Under the pieces are notes generated by a model. The model worked only from the letters and a program-made list of their open reading frames with translations. It did not search any database and was not told the origin of the DNA. DNA of 64,000 bases from Arthrobacter sp. U41. GTDB taxonomy: Bacteria > Actinomycetota > Actinomycetes > Actinomycetales > Micrococcaceae. This document shows positions 58,362 through 64,000 of the stretch, piece by piece; the stretch's first letter is position 1, and the number at the start of each line of letters is the position of its first letter. The stretch covers positions 1-64,000 of the forward strand of contig NZ_VEGI01000003.1 in assembly GCF_007679325.1 (NCBI RefSeq), read 5' to 3'. A program made the translations under genes and the position numbers.

Positions 58362-58991
58362 TCACTCGGATTGTGCCGGCTGCGACGCGTGCGAGGCCTC
58401 AGCGACCGCCAGGTTCAGCGATGTCACGTTGACGGACGGCTGGCCCAGGAAAGCGAGCAACCCGCTGCTCGTGTGCCGGTCCACCAGCGACGCCACGGCC
58501 TTGGTGTCCAGGCCGTGCGCCGCCGCCACCCGGGCCACCTGCAGCCTGGCGTATTCCGGCGAGATGTCCGGGTCCAGCCCGGACCCGCTTGCCGTGACGG
58601 CGTCGGCCGGAACCTCGGACTCGTTGATGCCTTCCGCGGCGGCGACGGCGGACCGGTTCGCGGTGACGGCGTCAATGAGCTTGGGCTCGTTGGGGCCGAG
58701 GTTGCTGGCAGAGGATGACGCTGGGTCCCACATGACGGCCGACGGCCGGGCGTGGAACCACCGCGGATCCCGGGCGCCGCTGTCATCGGCGCTGGCCTGG
58801 GCGATCAGGGCGGACGCCGCCGGGGCGCCGGCGGCGTCAGTGATGATCGAGCCGTTGGCCTGGTAGGGGGCAATCAGTTGTCCGACGCCGAAGACGGCCA
58901 GCGGGTAGGCCAGGCCGAGGACAAGGGTGGCGAGGACGAGGAACCGCAGGGCAGTTCCTGCCTGGCGGAGATAGCCGGTGAGGGTGTTCAT
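58362..58991 (-). CDS. kdpC: Potassium-transporting ATPase subunit C
   Basis: The product has 209 residues. One N-terminal membrane segment (about 14-38) precedes an extracytoplasmic domain with the KdpC patterns DPRWFHARPSAV, NLGPNEPKLIDAV, VPADAVTASGSGLDPDISPEYARLQVARVA and VDRHTSSGLLAFLGQPSVNVTSLNLAV. It stabilises the KdpFABC complex and raises ATP affinity. It lies 12 bp after kdpB. Confidence 0.96.
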   Translation of the reverse strand: MNTLTGYLRQAGTALRFLVLATLVLGLAYPLAVFGVGQLIAPYQANGSIITDAAGAPAASALIAQASADDSGARDPRWFHARPSAVMWDPASSSASNLGPNEPKLIDAVTANRSAVAAAEGINESEVPADAVTASGSGLDPDISPEYARLQVARVAAAHGLDTKAVASLVDRHTSSGLLAFLGQPSVNVTSLNLAVAEASHASQPAQSE

Positions 58992-59003
58992 GAGGGCGTG
59001 CTC

Positions 59004-61130
59004 CTAGCCGATTCCGGGAATGAGGGAAATGATCAGGTCGATGATCTTGATGCCGATGAAGGGGGCGATCAGCCCGCCGAGCCCGTAGACCAGCAGGTTC
59101 CGGCTCAGGGCCTGGTTGGCGGACACGGCCCGGTACTTCACGCCGCGCAGGGCCAGCGGTACCAAGGCCACGATGATCAAGGCATTGAAGATCACTGCGG
59201 ACAGGATCGCCGAGGCCGGCGTGGCCAGGCCCATGATGTTCAGCAGCCCGAGGCCCGGGAAGGCCGCAGTGAACAGGGCCGGAACAATCGCGAAGTACTT
59301 GGCGACGTCGTTCGCCACGGAAAAGGTGGTCAGCGCGCCCCTGGTGATAAGCAGCTGCTTGCCGATGCCGACGATATTGATGAGTTTGGTGGGGTCGGAG
59401 TCAAGATCCACCATGTTGGCGGCGTCCTTCGCGGCCGGGGTGCCTGAGTTCATCGCGACGCCGACGTCCGCCGCGGCCAGCGCCGGGGCATCGTTGGTGC
59501 CGTCCCCGGTCATCGCCACGAGGCGCCCGTCGGCCTGCTCCTTCTTGATGACCGCGAGTTTGTCCTCGGGGGTCGCCTCGGCCAGGAAGTCATCCACCCC
59601 GGCCTCGGCCGCAATCGCCTTGGCGGTGATGGGGTTATCACCGGTGATCATCACAGTCCGGATGCCCATTTGCCGCAGTTCGGCGAAGCGGGCGTGCATG
59701 CCCGGCTTGACGACGTCGGCCAGATGGATGGTTCCCAGGATCTCCGCGCGGCCGTCCTTGCCCACCTGGGCGACCAGCAGGGGGGTGCCGCCCTGCGCCG
59801 AGACTTCCTCGACCCGGTGCTCGACCTCCGCCGGGGTGTGGCCGCCGTATTCGGCAACGAAGGCAGCCACCGTGGAAGCGGCGCCTTTGCGGATCTGCAG
59901 CCCGTCAAGGTCGAGTCCGCTCATGCGCGTGCTGGCGCTGAAAGGTACCACGGCAAAGTCGCCGGAGCTGCGTTCGAGGGTGACCAAATCGGATCCGGTG
60001 ACGCCCTTGTCCGCGGCGAGGTCCACGATGGACCGGCCCTCGGGGGTTTCATCCGCCAGGCTGCAGACCCGGGCCGCTTCGATGAGCCGGGTCCTCTCCA
60101 CATGGCCGGCGGGGAAGAAGTTGACGGCCCGGCGGTTGCCATAGGTGATCGTCCCGGTCTTGTCCAGCAGGAGGGTGGTGATATCCCCTGCGGTCTCGAC
60201 GGCGCGGCCGGACGTGGCGAGTACGTTGTGCTGAACCAGGCGGTCCATACCCGCGATGCCGATTGCCGGCACCAAGGCCCCGATGGTGGTCGGGATCAGG
60301 CAGACCAGCAGGGCGACCAACACGATCGGGGACGGGGTGGCGCCGGCCAGGGCGGCGAACGGGGCAAGGGACATGGTGACAGCCAGGAAGACGATGGTCA
60401 GGGACACCAGCAGCACGTGGAGCGCGATTTCGTTGGGCGTCTTCTGCCGGACGGCACCCTCCACCAGCTTGATCATCCGATCGATGAACGTCTGTCCCGG
60501 CTCCGCCGTGATGCGGACGACAATCCGGTCCGAGAGCACCCGGGTGCCGCCGGTGACCGAGGACCGGTCGCCGCCGGATTCGCGGATCACCGGGGCTGAT
60601 TCACCGGTGATGGTTGATTCGTCGACACTGGCCAGGCCCTCGATGATTTCGCCGTCCGAGGGGATGACATCCCCGGCTTCGCAGATCACGACGTCGCCCC
60701 GCCGCAGCTCCGTTCCGGGGATCTCTTTGGCGGTGCCGTCGGCTTGCCGGAGCCGGGCCTGGACACCTTTGCGGCTGGCGCGGAGGCTGTCGGCCTGGGC
60801 CTTTCCGCGTCCCTCGGCGATGGATTCGGACAGGGTGCCGAAGAGGACGGTGAGCCAGAGCCAGGCGGTGACGGCGATGCCGAACACGGAGGGCCGGTAC
60901 ACCGAGATCGCGGTGCACAGGGCGGCGCCCACCAGCACGGTGAACATGACCGGGGAATGGATCATTTGCCGCGGGGAGAGTTTCCGGACCGCGAGGGGCA
61001 GTGCGGCGGCGACGGACCCGAGCGTCAGTTTGGCCGGTGCCTTGGTGTGGTGTTTGTGTTCGCCGGGGGTGCCGAGGGGGTTGCCGTCGGCGTAGGTGGC
61101 GGCGGCGGTGTCCGTGCTGGACGGCGTCAT
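59004..61130 (-). CDS. kdpB: Potassium-transporting P-type ATPase subunit B
   Basis: The product has 708 residues. It provides ATP hydrolysis for high-affinity K+ uptake. The phosphorylated Asp323 is in LLLDKTGT; the phosphatase loop TGES is at 175-178; the hinge [20 protein letters not shown] and [13 protein letters not shown] are intact. A 40-residue polar N-terminal extension (with EHKHH) precedes the first membrane segment. It overlaps kdpA by 4 bp. Confidence 0.97.
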   Translation of the reverse strand: MTPSSTDTAAATYADGNPLGTPGEHKHHTKAPAKLTLGSVAAALPLAVRKLSPRQMIHSPVMFTVLVGAALCTAISVYRPSVFGIAVTAWLWLTVLFGTLSESIAEGRGKAQADSLRASRKGVQARLRQADGTAKEIPGTELRRGDVVICEAGDVIPSDGEIIEGLASVDESTITGESAPVIRESGGDRSSVTGGTRVLSDRIVVRITAEPGQTFIDRMIKLVEGAVRQKTPNEIALHVLLVSLTIVFLAVTMSLAPFAALAGATPSPIVLVALLVCLIPTTIGALVPAIGIAGMDRLVQHNVLATSGRAVETAGDITTLLLDKTGTITYGNRRAVNFFPAGHVERTRLIEAARVCSLADETPEGRSIVDLAADKGVTGSDLVTLERSSGDFAVVPFSASTRMSGLDLDGLQIRKGAASTVAAFVAEYGGHTPAEVEHRVEEVSAQGGTPLLVAQVGKDGRAEILGTIHLADVVKPGMHARFAELRQMGIRTVMITGDNPITAKAIAAEAGVDDFLAEATPEDKLAVIKKEQADGRLVAMTGDGTNDAPALAAADVGVAMNSGTPAAKDAANMVDLDSDPTKLINIVGIGKQLLITRGALTTFSVANDVAKYFAIVPALFTAAFPGLGLLNIMGLATPASAILSAVIFNALIIVALVPLALRGVKYRAVSANQALSRNLLVYGLGGLIAPFIGIKIIDLIISLIPGIG

Positions 61131-62794
61131 TTCAGGAGTCCTTCTGCGAGGGGGCCGAGGGCAAGGGCCGGGAAGTAGCTCAGGGCGGTCAGGATCACTG
61201 TCACGCCCAGCAGCAGACCGCCAAAAAGCGGGCCGTGAGTGGGGACGGTGCCGGTCGAGGCGGGAATCCTGCCCTGCCGGGCGAGGGAGCCGGCCAGGGC
61301 GAGGACCAGCGCGATGGGCAGAAACCGGCCCAGCAGCATGGCCAGGCCCATCGCGACCGAGAGAAACGGGCCGGAGGTGGTGATGCCGCCGAATGCGGAG
61401 CCATTGTTGTTCGCCCCCGAGGTGAAGGCGTAGAGCACTTCACTGAATTGGTGCGGCCCTGATGCCGGGGCGTTGGCCAAGATCCCCGGCAGCAGGACCG
61501 TGATGCCGGCCAGCGCGAGCACGAGGGTGGGAGTTACTAGGATGTACATGGCAGCGAGCTTCATTTCCGTGGGGCCGATCTTCTTGCCCAGGTATTCCGG
61601 GGTGCGCCCGACCATTAGGCCTGCGATAAAGACGGAAATGATGGACAGGATCAGCAGGCCATAGAGCCCGGAACCGGTTCCGCCGGGGGCGACCTCGCCA
61701 AGCATCATGTTCACCATGGCCACGCCGCCGGCCAGCGGCGGCAGGGAATCGTGGGCGGTGTTCACGGCGCCGGTGGAGGTCAGGGTGGTGGACGCGGCGA
61801 AGATCGCGCCCGGCACCGGACCGAAGCGCTGTTCAAATCCCTCGCCCAGCCCGCCGGCCGCCGCCGTGGCTGTTCCCTGGCCGGAAGCCACGGCCCAGCC
61901 CATCAGCGAAGCCGATGCCAGCCACAGAGTGCCCATCACCGCGGCCACTGTGTAGCCCTGCTTCTGGTCACCCACCATCCTGCCGAAGGCGTAGGGCAGA
62001 GCCGAGGGAATGAGCAGGAGCAGGAACACCTCGAAGAGGCTGATGAGGGCATTGGGGTTCTCGAACGGGTGGGCGGAGTTGGCATTGAAGTACCCGCCGC
62101 CGTTGGTGCCGAGCTCCTTGATGGCCTCCTGGGACGCGACCGGCCCTCCGGGGATGCTCTGGCTGATTCCCGCCGCCTGGTTGGTGACGTCGGTGGGCCA
62201 GAAGTTCTGCACCACCCCGCCCAGGACCATCACCACTGCCGCGACGAACGCAATCGGTAGCAGGATCCGGAACGACGTCCGGGCCAGGTCCACCCAGAAA
62301 TTGCCCAGCCGCTGCGTCCTGGTGCGGGCGATGCCGCGGATGAGGGCGACGGCGACGACGATGCCGACGGCGGCGGAGAGGAAGTTCTGCACCGCGAGCA
62401 GACACATCTGCACGAAAATGCCGACCGTGGTCTCCGGGACGTAGGTCTGCCAGTTCGTGTTGGTCACAAAGGAAATCGCGGTGTTCATCGCCACCCATGA
62501 GTCCACTCCCGGCAAGGAACCGCTGCCCGGAAGGATGCCCTGCAGCCGCTGGAGGGCGAACACGGCCAGAATGGAGACAGCCGAGAACGCCAGGACGCTG
62601 CGCAGGTACACCGACCAGGTCTGTTCAGTGCCGGCGTCGATCCCGGCAAGCCGGTAGAACAGCCGCTCCGGCCGGGTGGACGTGGTTGCTTCGAAAACCC
62701 GGGCCAGGTAGATGCCGAAGGGCTTGTGCAGGGCTGCCAGAACAATGAGAAGCGCCGCCACTTGGACCACGAAGGATGCGTAGTTGAAGGTCAT
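61127..62794 (-). CDS. kdpA: Potassium-transporting ATPase subunit A (channel-like)
   Basis: The product has 555 residues, with about ten membrane segments. The four selectivity-filter loops are visible: [56 protein letters not shown] and [13 protein letters not shown]. It forms the K+ pathway of the complex. The start is ATG 62794, 7 bp after kdpF. Confidence 0.97.
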   Translation of the reverse strand: MTFNYASFVVQVAALLIVLAALHKPFGIYLARVFEATTSTRPERLFYRLAGIDAGTEQTWSVYLRSVLAFSAVSILAVFALQRLQGILPGSGSLPGVDSWVAMNTAISFVTNTNWQTYVPETTVGIFVQMCLLAVQNFLSAAVGIVVAVALIRGIARTRTQRLGNFWVDLARTSFRILLPIAFVAAVVMVLGGVVQNFWPTDVTNQAAGISQSIPGGPVASQEAIKELGTNGGGYFNANSAHPFENPNALISLFEVFLLLLIPSALPYAFGRMVGDQKQGYTVAAVMGTLWLASASLMGWAVASGQGTATAAAGGLGEGFEQRFGPVPGAIFAASTTLTSTGAVNTAHDSLPPLAGGVAMVNMMLGEVAPGGTGSGLYGLLILSIISVFIAGLMVGRTPEYLGKKIGPTEMKLAAMYILVTPTLVLALAGITVLLPGILANAPASGPHQFSEVLYAFTSGANNNGSAFGGITTSGPFLSVAMGLAMLLGRFLPIALVLALAGSLARQGRIPASTGTVPTHGPLFGGLLLGVTVILTALSYFPALALGPLAEGLLK

Positions 62795-62801
62795 GATCCG
62801 C

Positions 62802-62900
62802 TCACCACTTCTCGGGATGGATCAGGACCGCCAGGAGGTAGCCAAAGAGGCTTAATCCGGCAATCAGCAGGACGAGCCACATGATCGCGTCGGCGCTCAC
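62802..62900 (-). CDS. kdpF: KdpF small subunit
   Basis: The product has 32 residues from GTG 62900: one membrane segment (IMWLVLLIAGLSLFGYLLAVL) and a short polar end (IHPEKW), as is typical of KdpF. It stabilises the Kdp complex in the membrane. The GTG overlaps the stop of the upstream 39-codon gene (GTGA) and the stop is 7 bp before kdpA. Confidence 0.9.
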   Translation of the reverse strand: MSADAIMWLVLLIAGLSLFGYLLAVLIHPEKW

Positions 62901-63016
62901 CTTTCGCCCTCCGGCCGGTCCTCGGCACCGCCGACCATCCCGGCCAGGACGTGTCCGATCCACATCACGAACCCCATGGACACCATGAGAATTCCGATAA
63001 CAGCCACATCGGCCAT
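62897..63016 (-). CDS. 39-residue membrane protein at the head of the kdp operon
   Basis: ATG 63016 with AAAGGAA upstream opens a 39-codon frame ending in TGA that overlaps the kdpF GTG by 4 bp. The product is one membrane segment (VAVIGILMVSMGFVMWIGHVLAGMV) followed by a charged tail (GGAEDRPEGER). The good ribosome-binding site and the coupling to kdpF make it a real gene. I do not recognise a family; it may be another small subunit or regulator of the Kdp pump. Confidence 0.7.
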   Translation of the reverse strand: MADVAVIGILMVSMGFVMWIGHVLAGMVGGAEDRPEGER

Positions 63017-63097
63017 TGCAGGTTCCTTTCCTCTGCGCCCCGTGTGCGGGGCTAACTCCAGTCAAGTCCTCCCGGGAGACCAGAGCGCAGGGACTAA

Positions 63098-63140
63098 CGG
63101 ATCCTTGATGCCGACAGGGCGGATCTTGACGGATTCTTGA
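63098..63140 (-). promoter_or_regulatory. Three direct repeats upstream of the kdp operon (possible KdpE site)
   Basis: CGGATCCTTGA (63098-63108), CGGATCTTGA (63120-63129) and CGGATTCTTGA (63130-63140) are direct repeats, 82 to 124 bp upstream of the first kdp start. Starts of the repeats are 22 and 10 bp apart, near two turns and one turn of the helix, as expected for an OmpR-family dimer binding direct repeats. Confidence 0.55.
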
Positions 63141-63191
63141 CGCATACTCCTCGGGGAGGCTGCAGAGCTTCCGTCGGCTGGTTCTTAAACG

Positions 63192-63233
63192 ACAAACGCC
63201 CCTCCCGAGGAAATCCTCGCGGGGGGCGTTTGT
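63192..63233 (-). terminator. Terminator of the cold-shock gene
   Basis: The arms 63192-63210 and 63215-63233 (19 bases, 17 complementary) form a GC-rich stem with loop AAAT, ending in GTTTAAG on the minus strand. It lies 52 bp after the cold-shock stop and insulates the kdp control region. Confidence 0.8.
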
Positions 63234-63285
63234 GGTGTTGGGGAAAGCATGGCGGCCGGATGGCCGGTGCTGCTATCCGGAGTCC

Positions 63286-63489
63286 TTAGAGCGGGCGGAT
63301 GTTCTCAGCCTGCGGGCCCTTCGGGCCCTGGGTGACGTCGAACTCGACCTTCTGGTTCTCGTCCAGGGAGCGGTAGCCGCTGCTGGCGATTGCCGAGTAG
63401 TGGGCGAAAACGTCGGCTGACCCGTCATCCGGGGCAATGAAGCCAAAACCCTTTTCGGCGTTGAACCATTTAACTGTGCCTGTAGCCAT
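63286..63489 (-). CDS. Cold-shock protein (CspA family)
   Basis: The product has 67 residues from ATG 63489. It is a single cold-shock domain: [22 protein letters not shown] (RNP1 motif KGFGFI) and [10 protein letters not shown] (RNP2; Ala-His-Tyr instead of the more usual Val-His-Phe). It binds single-stranded RNA and DNA in the cytosol. The sequence upstream of 63489 includes a spacer of over 100 bp with no gene, likely a long 5' leader as in other csp genes. Confidence 0.94.
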   Translation of the reverse strand: MATGTVKWFNAEKGFGFIAPDDGSADVFAHYSAIASSGYRSLDENQKVEFDVTQGPKGPQAENIRPL

Positions 63490-63647
63490 GCCATATCCTT
63501 CTGAAATGCTGCTGATCTCCGGCGGCCCGGAGGCCAACGGCTGCGGAGACATTCGTCCGCTGTTGCCCAACCTACGGGTCCGGGGGCCATGGTGCAAGAG
63601 GCCAACGCGGGCGTTTCTTTAGGTGCCGGGGCTATAGTCGGGGCACC

Positions 63648-64000
63648 ATGACAACAATCTCGGTGGTTATCCCCACCCGGAACGACGCCGACATGCTGGC
63701 CGTCTGCCTCGCCGCGCTCGCGGACCAGACCCGCCGGGCCGACGAAATCGTGGTGGTGGACAACGCCAGCACGGACAACACCGCCGAGGTCTGCGCCGCC
63801 GCGGGCGCCCGGCGGATCGCCGTCGAACTCCCCGGCATCGCAGCCTCCACGGCCTGTGGCTTCGACGAAGCCCGCTCCGAGCTGATCGCCCGGCTGGACA
63901 CGGATTCGATCCCGCCGGCCGACTGGCTGGAACGGGTCGAAGCAATCCTTGAGGCGGCGGGCCCGCTGTCCGCTGTGTCCGGTCCCGGCGACTTTTACGG
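63648..64000 (+). CDS. Family 2 glycosyltransferase (partial, runs off the window end)
   Basis: 117 codons are visible from ATG 63648. The GT-A fold start TTISVVIPTRNDADMLAVCL, the nucleotide-binding VVVDNASTDNTAEV and the metal-binding Asp-x-Asp in ARLDTDSIPPADWLER are clear. It transfers a sugar from a nucleotide donor; the acceptor cannot be told. There is little room upstream for a strong ribosome-binding site (GGGGCACC). The C-terminus lies beyond the window. Confidence 0.88.
   Translation, partial: MTTISVVIPTRNDADMLAVCLAALADQTRRADEIVVVDNASTDNTAEVCAAAGARRIAVELPGIAASTACGFDEARSELIARLDTDSIPPADWLERVEAILEAAGPLSAVSGPGDFY

Noticed and set aside
55713..58718. A 1001-codon open frame on the plus strand
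   Set aside because: It lies antisense to kdpD and kdpC, is low-complexity (Gly/Arg/His/Gln-rich) and results from high GC in third codon positions. The minus-strand genes have full domain support.

Overview
The window is high-GC DNA from an actinobacterium. GTG and TTG starts, the gene content (KdpFABC with KdpDE, the Asp23/Gls24-DUF2273-AmaP module, LysE/LysG, HutU/HutH/HutG under an IclR regulator) and codon use point to Micrococcaceae, most likely Arthrobacter or Pseudarthrobacter sensu lato. This assignment is an inference from gene content, because there is no rRNA in the window. It looks chromosomal: no phage, plasmid, transposase, integrase or CRISPR was found.

Layout. 1-1.8 kb: a minus-strand operon of membrane-stress proteins (DUF3618 type, holin-like, hydrophilic anchored protein). 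2-5.3 kb: a spermidine-synthase-like protein, a LysR regulator divergent from a 3-hydroxybutyrate dehydrogenase, and a coupled pair of small genes (HTH protein and unknown). 5.5-15 kb: histidine utilisation. It holds an amino-acid permease, an IclR regulator, hutU, hutH and, further on, hutG, linked by copies of an 18-bp inverted repeat. A proton antiporter and an 80-residue protein are interposed, and hutI is not in the window. 15-19.4 kb: AzgA-type purine permease, CopC-like protein, short FAD-binding protein, tandem universal stress protein. 19.6-29.3 kb: LolA-like protein with an ABC-2 exporter, NlpC/P60 hydrolase, CDF metal exporter, metallopeptidase, DMT transporter, LysG/LysE pair and PaiB-like protein. 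29.4-29.8 kb: tRNA-Glu, tRNA-Asp and tRNA-Phe. 30.6-41.7 kb: a fructan/sucrose locus with a secreted GH68 levansucrase, a membrane-anchored GH32 enzyme, a CUT1-type ABC importer and a LacI regulator. Two near-identical LacI-type operators tie the levansucrase to the importer, and the five-gene Asp23/Gls24 operon sits in the middle. 41.8-54.9 kb: exonuclease III, valine catabolism genes (mmsA, 3-hydroxyisobutyryl-CoA hydrolase, mmsB, enoyl-CoA hydratase), an MHS-family transporter, GAF-LuxR and MarR regulators, an acyl-CoA synthetase and a glutaryl-CoA-dehydrogenase-like enzyme. 55-63 kb: the complete kdp potassium system with an extra 39-codon gene at its head, then a cold-shock protein and the start of a family 2 glycosyltransferase.

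The most unusual non-coding signals are four copies of a constant-length 58-bp palindromic element (one supplies the stop codons of two convergent genes), the hut inverted-repeat operators, the paired LacI operators, and several tandem repeats. Unusual coding features are an internally deleted LysE/RhtB remnant, a GH32 enzyme with a pilin-like N-terminal extension, and the kdp micro-gene.
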